A DNA stretch of 64,000 nt from JADGHX01 sp963837755 (GCA_963837755.1 CAWIOP010000001.1:62001-126000); one strand, 5' to 3'; counted from the stretch's first letter, positions 19,874 through 29,874 are shown. Notes: generated by a model not told the origin, from the sequence alone. Numbers and translations are program-made.

Positions 19874-20748
19874 TGGCCGCGCACGCCAGCGACCGTCGCC
19901 GCCGAGCATCGCCACGCCGCCCCGGGCGCGGCACGCTGCGTGCACGCGCTGGTGCGCTGGGCTGTTCATCGGCCTGTCGCTCGCTTTCCTGGCGGCGCTG
20001 CTGCTCGCGCCGCTCGCCGCGGTGTTCGTCGATGGCGCTCGAGCAAGGGCATGGGCGCCTACCTGCACAGCTTCGCGGACCCGGACACGGCTGCGGCCAT
20101 CCGCCTGACGCTGCTCACGGCCGCGATCGTGGTGCCGCTCAACACGCGTGTTCGGCATCGCGCGCCGCCTGGGCCATCGCCAAGTTCGAGTTCCGCGGCA
20201 AGAGCTTCCTGATCACGCTGATCGACCTGCCGCTCGCCGTCTCGCCGGTGATCTCGGGCCTGGTCTACGTGCTGCTGTTCGGCCTGCAGGGCTGGTTCGG
20301 CGCCTGGCTGCAGGAGCACGACATCAGCATCATCTTCGCGCTGCCCGGCATCATGCTGGCGACGATGTTCGTCACCTTCCCCTACGTGGCGCGCGAGCTG
20401 ATCCCGCTGATGCAGCAGCTCGGCAACGACGAGGAGGAAGCCGCCATCACCCTGGGCGCCGGCGGCTGGATGACGTTCTTCCGCGTCACGCTGCCGAAGA
20501 TCCGCTGGGGCCTGATCTACGGCGTGATTCTCTGCAACGCGCGCGCCATGGGCGAGTTCGGCGCGGTCTCCGTGGTCTCGGGCCACATCCGCGGCCTGAC
20601 CACCACCATGCCGCTGCACATCGAGATCCTCTACAACGAGTACAACTTCGTCGGCGCGTTCGCCGTGGCCTCGCTGCTGACGCTGCTCGCCGTGGTCACG
20701 CTGATCGTCAAGACGCTGGTCGAGCGCACGGGCTACCGGCGGCGCTGA
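19873..20748 (+). CDS. cysW: Sulfate/thiosulfate ABC permease CysW (frameshifted at its 5' end)
   Basis: Second permease, ~290 residues. From 20170 on the frame is clean: AKFEFRGKSFLITLIDLPLA, SPVISGLVYVLLFGLQGWFG, the EAA loop EEEAAITLGAGGWMTFFRVT, and the diagnostic ARAMGEFGAVSVVSGHIRG. Before that, three or four extra bases (19900-20160) break the N-terminal helix region. It ends six bases before the sensor-kinase ATG, so transport and signalling genes appear cotranscribed. Confidence 0.9.
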   Translation: MAAHASDRRRRASPRRPGRGTLRARAGALGCSSACRSLSWRRCCSRRSPRCSSMALEQGHGRLPAQLRGPGHGCGHPPDAAHGRDRGAAQHACSASRAAWAIAKFEFRGKSFLITLIDLPLAVSPVISGLVYVLLFGLQGWFGAWLQEHDISIIFALPGIMLATMFVTFPYVARELIPLMQQLGNDEEEAAITLGAGGWMTFFRVTLPKIRWGLIYGVILCNARAMGEFGAVSVVSGHIRGLTTTMPLHIEILYNEYNFVGAFAVASLLTLLAVVTLIVKTLVERTGYRRR

Positions 20749-20753
20749 AGCGC

Positions 20754-22901
20754 ATGCTCGAGCGCCTCGCCAGCTGCATCGCGGCTGCCGGACTCGACCC
20801 GCGCAAGCCGGCCTCGGCTGGTGGCTGGCCGCCATCAACGTGGCGCATCGTGCTGCTGGTGGTCGGCCGGCATCTCCTGGTTCGCCGATCGGCCTGCTGC
20901 GCGACCTGGCCGACGAGCAGGGCAAGGCGCGCGTGCAGCTCGCCGGCGCCATCGCGCGCGAGGACCTGCGGCGCATCGGCGAAGACGCGCTGACGCACGG
21001 CGCGCGTGCTCGCCGAGCGCCCGACGCTGCAGCGCCTGCTGGCGCGAGCGGCGCGTCGACGCCGCTGCCGCCGTTCCTGCAGCGCTTCTGCGAGACCGGC
21101 GAGCATCGATGCCTGCGCGGTGCTTCGACGGCGACACGCTGGTCGCGCAGGCCGGCGCCGCGCTTCCACTGGGACGCAGATCGTCACGCGCCAGCGCCGA
21201 GCAGGGCGAGCGCTTCCTGGCGCTGCCGCGACGAGCACTGCGTGCCGCTGCTCGGCGCGGTCGCGCAGCGCCGGCGCGATACCGGCCGCGCACGCGTGTC
21301 ATCGTGGTGCGCCTGCTGGATGACGAGCTCGCGCGCGACGCTCGAGCGAGCACGTGGGCGTCGAGGTGCGCCTCCTCAACTACCGCAGCTTCACGCGGCG
21401 CCCGGTCGATGACTTCACGCCGCTGCACTCCGCGGCGCTGGCCGACGGGCGCTCCGCCGTGCAGCGCATCGACGCCCGGGATGTCTACGCCTCCAGCTTT
21501 CCGGTGTTCGCCTCCACCGGCGAAGCCATCGTGCTGATCGAGACGCGCCTGCCCGCCAGCGGACGATCGACGACGTCGGCGCGCCGCCTGATGCGGCGGC
21601 TGCTGGTCACGGCGCTCGTGCTGGCGGCGCTGGCGGTGCTCGCCGGCGTGCTGCTCGGGCAGCTGCGTCGCGCGGCCCGGTGCGAGGCGCTGACCGCCGC
21701 GGCCGCTGCGCCTCGGCCAGGGCGACTTCTCCACCTCGATTCCGCCCGGCGGCGCCGGCGGAGGTCGGGCACGCTGGCGCGCACCATGGAAGACATGCGC
21801 CGCAACCTGGTGGACCTCACGGGCACGCTGCGCAGGCGCGAGGCCGAGGCGCAGGCGGTGCTCGGCGGCATCGTCGAAGGCGTGTACGCGGTCGACGAGA
21901 ACCGCATCATCCGCTACCTGAATCCGCAGGCCGCGAAGCTGCTCGGCGTCACGCCGGACGAGGCCGTCGGCCGCTTCTGCGGCGACGTGCTGAAGCCCGC
22001 TGCGACGAGAACGGCCGTCGTCCCTGCGACTACCGCTGCCCGATCCTGCAGGCGCGCAGCGAAGGCAGCGCGCAAGGCCGTCGAGCAGCTGCAGACGCCG
22101 GCGCCGGGCGCAGCCGCGCACCACCGTGATCACCAGCGCCGCGCATGGTCGACGGCCTGCAGGTGCAGGTGATGCGCGACGAGACCGAGCTCGAGGCCGT
22201 GCGCCGCGCGCGCGACACGGTGCTCGCCAACATCTCGCACGAGTTCCGCACGCCGCTCGCCGCGCAGCTCGCCTCCATCGAGCTGCTGCGCGAGGGCCTG
22301 GACACCATGCCGCCGCGAGCAGCAGCGAGAGCTGGTGCTCTCGCTGGAGCGCGGCACGCTGCGCCTGACGCGGCTCATCGACAACCTGCTCGAGAGCGTG
22401 CGCATCGAGTCCGGCCAGCTCGGCATCCGCCAGCAGAGCGTGGACGCTGGCCGAGGTGGTCGAGGACGCCGCGCGCGCTGATCGGCTCGCTGCTGCGCCA
22501 GCGCGGCCAGCGCGCTCGAGGTCGAGCTGCCCGAGGACCTGCCGCTCGTCGAGCGGCGACGAGCACGCGGCTGACGCAGGTGTTCGTGAACCTGCTCGCC
22601 AACGCCAGCAAGTTCGCGCCCGAGGGCAGCACCGATCCGCGTCGGCGCGCAGCGCCGCAGGACGCGCGCACGTCGCGCGCCTGGGTCGAGGACGAAGGCC
22701 CGGGCCTGCCGGACGGCGACAGCGCGTCGCATCTTCGAGCGCTTCCACCGCGGCCGGCGCGGAGCCGGAGCCCGGCGGGCTCGGCCTCGGGCTGTGGATC
22801 GTGAAGTCCATCGTCGAGCGCCACGGCGGCAGATCACCGCCGCGCGCACCGCCGAGGGCCGCACGCGCTTCAGCGTGACGCTGCCGGTGGAGAGCGCCGA
22901 C
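20754..22901 (+). CDS. Membrane sensor histidine kinase with Cys-rich PAS domain (many frameshifts)
   Basis: Domain order after repair: an N-terminal membrane helix (~20850), a periplasmic sensing domain (~20900-21560), a second helix (RRLLVTALVLAALAVLAGVL), HAMP (~21660-21800), PAS (~21850-22130), then HisKA with the phospho-His in NISHEFRTPL (codon about 22236-22238). The ATPase follows: VFVNLLANASKFAPEGS (N box), EDEGPGLPDGD (G1) and GGLGLGLWIVKSIVERHGG (G2). The PAS domain carries four cysteines (FCGDVL, CDENGRRPCDYRCPIL), suggesting a metal or redox-sensing cluster. The signal is unknown; its place right behind cysW suggests sulfate or sulfur status. About 710 residues. Confidence 0.8.
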
Positions 22902-23578
22902 ATGAAGATCCTGGTCGCCGACGACGATCGCGGACCTGCTCGATCTGATCGCCTTCGCGCTGACGCAGGCCGGCTACCTCGTGGTGAAGGCCGGCGACGG
23001 CCCGGCCGCCCTCCAGCGCTTCGAGGCGCGAGGCGCCGGATCTGGTCGTGCTCGACATCAACATGCCGGGCGCTCAGCGGCTTCCAGGTGTGCGAGGCCA
23101 TCCGCGCGCAGTCGCGCGTGCCCGTCATGATGCTGACCGTGCGCGGCGAGGAAGAGGACCTGGTGCGCGCGCTCGAGCTCGGCGCCGACGACTACCTCAC
23201 CAAGCCGTTCAGCCCGCGCACGCTGCTGGCGCGCGTCAAGGCGCTGCTGCGCCGCGCCGGCATCGAGAGCGCCGCGCCGCTGTCCGCCGGGCGCGTCACG
23301 CTCGACGTCGAGGAGCACACCGTGCGCATCGGCAGCGGCGAGCCGATGCGCCTCACCAAGCTCGAGCTGCGGCTGCTGCAGATGCTGCTCGCGAACGCCG
23401 GCCACACCGTGAGCTCCGACCGGCTGCTGATGCAGGTGTGGGGACACCGCGGCGCCGGCGACCGGCAGCTGCTGAAGCAGCTCGTGCACCGCCTGCGGCA
23501 GAAGATCGAGGCCGATCCGGCGGCGCCGCAGCTGCTGCAGACCGCGGCGGCTCGGGCTACAAGCTCGTCGTCGAATGA
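22902..23578 (+). CDS. OmpR-family response regulator (frameshifted)
   Basis: ~225 residues. The receiver starts MKILVADDD; the phospho-accepting Asp is in LVVLDINMPG (codon 23054-23056); the Thr and Lys of the switch are in MMLTVRG and DDYLTKPFSPRTLLARVKAL. A winged-helix domain follows (LTKLELRLLQMLLANAGH, LKQLVHRLRQKIEADP, GYKLVVE). Frame changes are near 22927, 23030, 23075 and 23547. The ATG is in the same frame as the end of the kinase with no stop between them, so the pair is either a hybrid or, more likely, has lost one base. It faces the sulfate-binding gene across 30 bp. Confidence 0.85.
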
Positions 23579-23608
23579 CCGGCGCCGGATACGAAGACCG
23601 TTGCGCCC

Positions 23609-24634
23609 TTACGGCGCGGTGATCTGGTCGAAGATGCCGCTCGTCGCCGAAGTGCAGCGGCCTGCGCTTTCGCCCAGCCGCCGAAGTCCGTGATGGTCAC
23701 GAGCTGCAGCTTCGGGAACTGCGCGGCGTACTTCGCCGCCACGTCCGGATCGCGCGGCCGGTAGTAGTTCCTCGCAATGATCTCCTGGCCCTCTTGCGTG
23801 TAGAGGTAGTTGAGATATGCCGTGGCCACCTCGCGCGTGCCCCGGCGCAGCGCCACCTTGTCGACCACCGCAACCGGGGGCTCCGCGAGAATGCTGATCG
23901 AGGGCACCACGATCTCGACCTTGTCGGCGCCCCAGCTCCTTGCATGCGCGAGCATGCGCTTCGTTCTCCCACGCGAGCAGCACGTCGCCGATCCCGCGCT
24001 GCACGAACGTGGTGGTCGAGCCGCGCGCGCCGGTGTCGAGCACGGGCACGTTCTTGTACAGCTTGCGCCAGATATTCCTTCGCCGTCTGGCCTCGTTGCC
24101 GCCCGGCTGATTCAGCGCCCACGCCCATGCGGCCAGGTAGTTCCAGCGCGCGCCGCCGGAGGTCTTCGGGTTCGGCGTGATGACGCCGATGCCCGGCTTC
24201 GCACCAGATCGCCCCAGTCCTGGATGTCCTTCGGATTGCCCTTGCGCACGAGGAACACGATGGTCGAGGTGTACGGCGCGCTGTTGTTCGGCAGACGCGT
24301 CTGCCAGTTGAGCGGCAGCAGCTTGCCCTGCTGGGCGATGGCGTCGATGTCGCCGGCGAGCGCGAGCGTGACGACGTCGGCCGGCAGCCCGTCGATCACC
24401 GCGCGCGCCTGGCTTGCCGGAGCCGCCGTGCGACTGGTTGATCTTCACGTCCTGCCCGGTCTTGGCCTTCCAGTACCTGGCGAAGGCGGCGTTGTAGTCC
24501 TCGTACAGCTCGCGGGTCGGGTCATAGGACACGTTCAGCAGCGTGACAGAGCCTGCTGCGTGCGCCTGCGGGCCAACGCCCACGGCCACGACGGCGGCCG
24601 CGACAGCGGCGCCAAACCATTTCTTGAGTGACAT
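23609..24634 (-). CDS. sbp: Periplasmic sulfate-binding protein, copy 1 (frameshifted)
   Basis: ~340 residues. A signal peptide ends GVGPQAHA; the mature protein starts SVTLLNVSYDPTRELYEDYN, the classic Sbp/CysP opening, and continues with INQSHGGSGK (sulfate-contacting loop), SAPYTSTIVFLVRKGNPKD, TPNPKTSGGARWNYLAAWAW and FVQRGIGDVLLAWENEA. Several single-base insertions (near 24415, 24205, 24075, 23945 and 23660) break the frame. It delivers sulfate or thiosulfate to CysTWA. It lies 32 bp below the porin gene on the same strand and is ~75-80% similar to copy 2 by eye. Confidence 0.9.
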   Translation of the reverse strand: MSLKKWFGAAVAAAVVAVGVGPQAHAAGSVTLLNVSYDPTRELYEDYNAAFARYWKAKTGQDVKINQSHGGSGKPGARGDRRAAGRRRHARARRRHRRHRPAGQAAAAQLADASAEQQRAVHLDHRVPRAQGQSEGHPGLGRSGAKPGIGVITPNPKTSGGARWNYLAAWAWALNQPGGNEARRRRNIWRKLYKNVPVLDTGARGSTTTFVQRGIGDVLLAWENEAHARACKELGRRQGRDRGALDQHSRGAPGCGGRQGGAAPGHARGGHGISQLPLHARGPGDHCEELLPAARSGRGGEVRRAVPEAAARDHHGLRRLGESAGRCTSATSGIFDQITAP

Positions 24635-24665
24635 GATCATATTCTCCAGAAAATGTCGGTAAGGA

Positions 24666-26102
24666 TCAGAACGACAGGCCGACGCGCGTGAAGCAGGCCT
24701 TCTCGTCCCGGCGGTCGCCCGTCGCGGCGCCCCCATCGAAGCGTGTGAGCTCGTAGTCGAGCTGCCACTTCACGTTCTGGTTGAGATACCAGTTGAGGCC
24801 GACGCCCACCGCCTTCGCCTTGCGCGCGGCCGTGGCGGGGTTCGCGAACGAAGCGGCGCCGCCCGTGAAGGCATCGTCGTCGATGGACAGCTCGTGTGTG
24901 CGAGCGACCAGCTCCCACGCGCCCCAGCCTGGCTTGCCCGCCCGGAACGGATTGGCGGGCTTCGGGCTGCGGAATGTCTGCTCTTCGCCTGTGAGGATCC
25001 ACGAGGCCTGAAGCTGCCATGCCTCGTTATCCAGGGTGGCAGAGCTCGTTACGCCAGCCACCGTGCGCGACACATCCTGCGACACATTGGCGTACTCACC
25101 GAGCAGGCCAAAGCTGCTGTAGTAGTAATAGAACTGCGGCGACCAGCGCAGGCGCTCGCCATCCGCGAATGTGCCGGTCACGGCCGGCGTCGTGCCGGAG
25201 GTCGCTGCGCTTGCGCGATAGCTGAAGAACGTTGCCTGGCCCGGGGTGCGATACGACGGCAGCAGCGTGCTCGAGGCGCTGCCCGTGGAGTCCACGTAGG
25301 TGCCGGCTATTCCGAAGCCCAGGCCGCGCAGCGCGAACGCGTCGGAAGTCAGGAACGGCTGGAAGAAGATGCGCGCCGAGATGTCGCCCTTCGCGTCGTT
25401 CTCGATGTCCGGCGGCGAGTTGCTCTCGCTGCTGCTGCCGTCCGTGACGCCATTTGTGTAACTGATGTTGTAGCTGAACAGACCACCCTTCACTTCGCCG
25501 CCGAGCTGGATGCCGATGTCGCGATTGGGCGCGAGCGAGGTCGGAAAGGCGCGTTCGACGAAGCGGATGTCGTTTGCGGACTGGATGCGCTCGAGACCGA
25601 TCGGCACCTTGAACTTGCCGACGGTGACGGCCGCCCACGGCCTGAAGCGCGCGGTGACGTACGCGTCCTGGATCACTGTCTTGCCACCGCCGAAGTCCGG
25701 CGTGAAGCGGAAGTCAAATATGTTGCCGACGGTGCCCTCGACGATCGGGCGAACGCGGCGCAGAAGCCAGGTGTTGGAGGCTGCGGGGCTCCCGTCCCCT
25801 TCGAAGTGCCGCCCATCCACGTGCATCACGCCGCGCAGGCGCACGAAGTTGGCGCCGTCCGCCGTGCCGATGGAGATGCGCGTGGCGCTGGCGCGAACCT
25901 GGGGCGCCGAGGCCGCGGCGGCGCTCGCCGCTTCGTTCTGCAGCTCCAGTTTGCGTTCGAGCACTTTCAGTCGCTGCTCGGTGGCTTCCAGCCGCTGCTG
26001 GAGGGTGGCGTTATCGACGTTGGCCGGGGGAGTCTGCGCAAGCGCGACGCTGAAGGGCACAAGTGCCAACGCGGCGCCAGCCAGACCGGTACCAAGCCTC
26101 AT
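24666..26102 (-). CDS. OprO/OprP-type anion-selective porin
   Basis: 478 residues. A signal peptide (to ~22, ...ALAQ) is followed by a coiled coil (LQQRLEATEQRLKVLERKLE, residues 34-53) that trimerises the porin, then a 16-strand barrel domain: FDFRFTPDFGGGKTVIQDAY, VGKFKVPIGLERIQSANDI, and a terminal FTRVGLSF ending in Phe as BAM requires. OprP/O porins conduct phosphate or polyphosphate. Placed between two sulfate-binding proteins, this one more likely passes sulfate or organosulfonates; that is inference. The reading frame is clean. Confidence 0.88.
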   Translation of the reverse strand: MRLGTGLAGAALALVPFSVALAQTPPANVDNATLQQRLEATEQRLKVLERKLELQNEAASAAAASAPQVRASATRISIGTADGANFVRLRGVMHVDGRHFEGDGSPAASNTWLLRRVRPIVEGTVGNIFDFRFTPDFGGGKTVIQDAYVTARFRPWAAVTVGKFKVPIGLERIQSANDIRFVERAFPTSLAPNRDIGIQLGGEVKGGLFSYNISYTNGVTDGSSSESNSPPDIENDAKGDISARIFFQPFLTSDAFALRGLGFGIAGTYVDSTGSASSTLLPSYRTPGQATFFSYRASAATSGTTPAVTGTFADGERLRWSPQFYYYYSSFGLLGEYANVSQDVSRTVAGVTSSATLDNEAWQLQASWILTGEEQTFRSPKPANPFRAGKPGWGAWELVARTHELSIDDDAFTGGAASFANPATAARKAKAVGVGLNWYLNQNVKWQLDYELTRFDGGAATGDRRDEKACFTRVGLSF

Positions 26103-26132
26103 GACTTTTCCTTATTGGATGATGTCGGAACT

Positions 26133-26151
26133 GAACGATTTCGCATCGTTC
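26133..26151. promoter_or_regulatory. Palindrome in the sbp2-porin gap
   Basis: GAACGAT (26133-26139) and ATCGTTC (26145-26151) form a perfect 7-bp inverted repeat with a 5-base centre, 31 bp before the porin ATG. It may be an operator for porin-sbp expression or a hairpin behind sbp2. The rest of the 234-bp gap (26103-26336) holds no gene. Confidence 0.35.
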
Positions 26152-26336
26152 GGTGTGCCGGAGATCGCGGAAGCGAGTTTCCGGGGGGCAGATGCTAGGC
26201 AGCGGGGGTTACGAAGTCAGTCTTGAGCCGGTGACGCAGCGGTTACGCCGTCGTGTTCCGCAGACTTTCCGGCGCTGTGGATATGCGCGCCGAATCTAAC
26301 GCGCTCGCCGCGAATGCGGGAGCGCGCCGCTCGATG

Positions 26337-27352
26337 TCAGTGCAGGGTGGTGATCTGCTCGAAAATGCCGTTCCTGGTAAAGTGCACCCGCTGCACTTTC
26401 GCCCAACCGCCGAGCTGCTGGATGGTGATGAGATTGAGCTTGGGATACTGCGCGGCGTATTTCGCGGCGATCTGCGGATCCCGAGGGCGGTAGTAGTTCT
26501 TCGCGACGATCTCCTGGCCCTCTTTCGAGTAGAGGTACTTGAGATACTCGGTGGCCACTTCGCGCGTGCCGCGCCTCAACACCACTTTATCGACCACGGT
26601 CACAGAGGGCTCCGCCAGCACGCTCACGGAGGGCACGATGATCTCCACCTTGTTCGGCCCGAGCTCCTTGATGGCGAGCAACGCTTCGTTCTCCCACGCC
26701 AGCAGCACATCGCCGATGCCGCGCTGGACGAAGGTGGTGGTGGAAGCGCGCGCACCGGTGTCGAGCACCGGAACGTTCTTGAACATCTTCGTCAGGTAGT
26801 CACGCGCCGTCTGCTCGTTGCCGCCGGGCTGATTGAGGGCCCACGCCCATGCGGCGAGGTAGTTCCAGCGCGCGCCGCCCGACGTGCGCGGGTTTGGCGT
26901 GATGACGGAAATGCCGGGTTTCGCAATGTCGGCCCAATCCCGGATCTTCTTCGGATTGCCCTTGCGCACGAGGAACACGATGGTGGAGGTGTATGGCGCG
27001 CTGTTGTTCGGCAGCCGGCTCTCCCAGTTGATGGGCACCAGCTTGCCCTGCTGGGCGATGCTGTCGATGTCGGCCGCGAGGGCGAGCGTGACCACATCCC
27101 CGGCAAGCCGTCGATAACCGAGCGCGCCTGACGGCCGGAGCCGCCGTGGGACTGGTTGATGCGCACAGTCTGGCCCGTCTTGGCTTTCCAGTATTTCGCG
27201 AACGCGGCGTTGAACGACTCGTAGAGCTCGCGCGTGGGGTCATACGACACGTTCAACAGCGTGACCGACTCTGCGGCGTACGCCTGCGGCTCAACCCCCG
27301 CCACCACGATTGCGGCAACGATGGCGGCACCAAGCCATTTCTTGAGCAGCAT
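26337..27352 (-). CDS. sbp: Periplasmic sulfate-binding protein, copy 2 (one frameshift)
   Basis: ~338 residues starting MLLKKWLGAAIVAAIVVAG; the signal peptide is cleaved after AYA. The same Sbp fold and motifs as copy 1 are visible (SVTLLNVSYDPTRELYESFN, INQSHGGSG, TPNPRTSGGARWNYLAAW, FVQRGIGDVLLAWENEALLA). One frame change lies near 27100, in the DGLP-DVVTLAL region. It is first in a minus-strand series sbp2-porin-sbp1. Two divergent copies could have different affinity or anion preference (sulfate against thiosulfate). Confidence 0.92.
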
Positions 27353-27377
27353 ATCCCCGTCTCTCCTGCAGAAGATT

Positions 27378-28085
27378 CTAGAAGGCGCCCGGCGCAGACG
27401 CGGGCATGCACTGTTGCATCCCAAGTGCGCGTAACAGATGAGGCTCCAACCCGCGGCCCGCTTCGTCCACGGATTGCACGCTCGCAAGGTCGGCCAGCCG
27501 AGTGACTTCAAGCCCCACGTAACCGCAGGGGTTGATGCGGGTGAATGGCTCGGTATCGAGCGTCACGTTCAGGGCAATGCCGTGGTAACTCGACCCCGCG
27601 GCGAATGCGGATGCCCACGCTCGCAAGCTTGCGGTTATCTACGTAGACGCCCGGCGCGCTGCGGCGGCACTCCGCGACCACACCGAATTGCGCCACGTAG
27701 TCGATGACGCTGCGTTCCAGCGCCGTGACGAGATCGCGAACGCCAAGACCCGCGCGACGCAGGTCGATGAGCGGATACACCACGAGCTGGCCGGGTCCGT
27801 GATACGTGACCTGCCCGCCGCGATCGATCTGCACAACGGGAATGTCACCCGGCGCGAGCACGTGCGCGGGGCTCGCATTCATGCCCAGCGTGTACACCGG
27901 CGGATGCTCGAGGAACCAGATCTCGTCGGGCGTGTGCTGCGGTGCGCTCGTCGGTGAAGCGCTGCATGGCATGCCAGGTGGGCACGTAGTCCACGCAGCC
28001 CGAGTCGCTTGATGACTGGCGCGGGGCGCGCCACAGCAGGCGCACCGGGTGTTGCGCAGTCTGGAGTCACCGCTGTGACTGCCAC
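27378..28085 (-). CDS. lipB: Octanoyltransferase LipB (frameshifted)
   Basis: Transfers octanoate from ACP to lipoyl domains. The conserved core reads EIWFLEHPPVYTLGM, GGQVTYHGPGQLVVYPLIDL, then the catalytic Lys in VYVDNRKLASVGIRIRRG and the catalytic Cys in INPCGYVGLEVTRL. Three extra bases (near 28000, 27945 and 27598) split it. The start is probably GTG at 28085 (MAVTAVTPD, then KRLGL and DYVPTWHAMQRF). ~235 residues after repair. It lies downstream of lipA on the minus strand. Confidence 0.9.
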
Positions 28086-28103
28086 GGCAGGTGCGCCCGC
28101 TCT

Positions 28104-29138
28104 TCAGCGACTCGCGGCGAGCGAGCTGTTGTCGAGGCCCGCGTTGTTGCGGTTCAGCGCCTGCTCGGCCCGATAGCTCGAGCGCACCAGCGGGCCCGAC
28201 ACGCATTCGAGGAAACCACGCGCCAGTGCCCACTGCGCGGTAGCGGTCGAACTCTTCCGGCGCCACGAAGCGCTGCACGGAAAGGTGATTCACCGTCGGC
28301 CGCAGATATTGGCCGAGCGTGAGGATGTCTACGTTGACCGCGCGCAGATCGCACCATGGTCTCGGCGATTTCTTCTTCCGTCTCGCCGAGGCCGAGCATC
28401 AGGCTGGTCTTCGTGAGCACGCGCGGGTTGTGCTTCTTGGCATGTTCCAGCACGCGCAATGTCTGCTCGTAGCCCGCGCGCGGGTCGCGCACAGGATGCG
28501 TGAGGCGGCGAACCGTCTCGACGTTCTGCGCGAACACTTCGAGGCCCGAGTCCACCACCGTTTCGACATCTGCCAGCACGCCCTGGAAATCCGGCGTGAG
28601 CGCTTCGACGGCTGTGCTCGGGCCGGCGCTGCTTGATGGCGCGAATGCAATCCGCGTAATGCCTGGCGCCGCCGTCGGGCAGGTCGTCGCGGTTCACGGA
28701 GGTGAGCACCACGTACTTCAGGCCCATGAGCTCGACCGTGTGCGCCACGTTCTGCGGCTCTTCGGCGTCGAGCCAACCGCGCGGGTTACCGGTATCCACG
28801 GAGCAGAAGCGGCACGCTCGCGTGCACACCGCGCCCATCAACATGATGGTGGCGGTGCCGGCATTCCAGCATTCGCCGATGTTCGGGCACTTGGCCTCTT
28901 CGCACACCGTGGCGAGCCGATGCTCGCGCACGATGCCTTTCACCTGCGAGAAACCCTCGCCGGACGGGGCCTTGGCACGCAGCCACGGCGGCTTGCGGGT
29001 GAGGCCGGCGGCGGCGTTCGCGTCGCGCGTCTTGATGCCGTCTCGAATGGCCGTAAAGCCCTGAGGCGTGACGTATTTTTCGCCACTGCGCGCGAGGGAG
29101 ACCTCCGGCACGACCGGAATTCCTTTGAGTTCGGGCAT
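28104..29138 (-). CDS. lipA: Lipoyl synthase LipA (frameshifted)
   Basis: Radical-SAM enzyme that inserts two sulfurs into octanoyl groups. The auxiliary cluster motif is in CEEAKCPNIGEC, the radical-SAM CxxxCxxC in CTRACRFCSVDTGNP, and the terminal RSSY serine ligand in LVRSSYRAEQ. Extra bases occur near 28616, 28350 and 28228; the repaired protein has ~340 residues and ends DNSSLAASR at 28104. I use the second ATG (29138, MPELKGIPVV); one at 29147 is also possible. lipA precedes lipB here, the reverse of the usual order. Confidence 0.92.
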
Positions 29139-29204
29139 GGGCGGCATTGTACGGGGTCTGGCAGGCGCTGGCGGCCCCCCGTTTGGGACAGGCCCACCGG
29201 CCGA

Positions 29205-29621
29205 CTAGACCCTGAATGGGTTGCGCACGGAGAGCGCCCGATCGACCTTGAGGCCGTGATGCATGTCCTCCGAATAGAGCACCTTGCAGCCGGCCAGCAA
29301 CGCCGAGGCGACAATAACCCCGTCGTAGAACGCGAGCCGGTAGCGCTCTGCCAACTCCCGCGCACGGTCGTGCACCTCGGCGGTGAGGGGCTCTACCCGG
29401 CAGGTGGCACGCACGGCAGCGAGCACCTCACCCACCTCGTTCCAGGTAAGGCCGAGCTTGCGCGAAGCGACGTTCACAAACTCGTTCAACACCTGCACGC
29501 TGACGATGGCCCGCCCGGCCAGGAGCGCCTCTGCCAGATCGGCCTTGCCGGCATCGCCGGAGAGCAGATAGAGCAGGACGTTCGTGTCCAGGAACGGACG
29601 GGCGTCGGCGTGACCGCTCAC
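29205..29621 (-). CDS. PIN-domain toxin (VapC-like)
   Basis: 138 residues with the PIN nuclease acidic set: Asp12 (PFLDTNVLLYLL), Glu47 (VLNEFVNV), Asp100 (AFYDGVIVASAL) and Asp119 (LYSEDM). Such toxins cut tRNA or rRNA. It starts 10 bases after the AbrB-type antitoxin gene and shares its strand, the standard antitoxin-toxin order. Flanks are lipA and murU, both housekeeping, so this is an accessory insertion. Confidence 0.88.
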   Translation of the reverse strand: MSGHADARPFLDTNVLLYLLSGDAGKADLAEALLAGRAIVSVQVLNEFVNVASRKLGLTWNEVGEVLAAVRATCRVEPLTAEVHDRARELAERYRLAFYDGVIVASALLAGCKVLYSEDMHHGLKVDRALSVRNPFRV

Positions 29622-29631
29622 GGTGCCACCT

Positions 29632-29862
29632 TCAGCGCTCGTTTGCTTTCAGCCGATCGAACCGGAAGCCCTCGGGCAGCCGGCCCCGTAGCCGCCGCAC
29701 TCGCTCGAGCAGCTCGCGCGCGTCGGCGGTCTTGCGAATGGCGAACGACCGGGTGCCTTCGACATGGATTTCCACGTTGTCACCCTCCTTGAGAGCGAGC
29801 GTTTCAACGACGCTCGCGGGAATTCGGATAGCCAGACTGTTACCCCACTTCGAAACCTGCAT
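29632..29862 (-). CDS. AbrB/MazE-type antitoxin
   Basis: 76 residues. SKWGNSLAIRIPASVVETLA and LKEGDNVEIHV form the swapped-hairpin DNA-binding domain; the C-terminal helices (ADARELLERVRRLRGRLPEG) would wrap the PIN toxin. It neutralises the toxin and presumably represses its own promoter through the palindrome just upstream. Confidence 0.88.
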   Translation of the reverse strand: MQVSKWGNSLAIRIPASVVETLALKEGDNVEIHVEGTRSFAIRKTADARELLERVRRLRGRLPEGFRFDRLKANER

Positions 29863-29874
29863 GGCACGCCCCTC

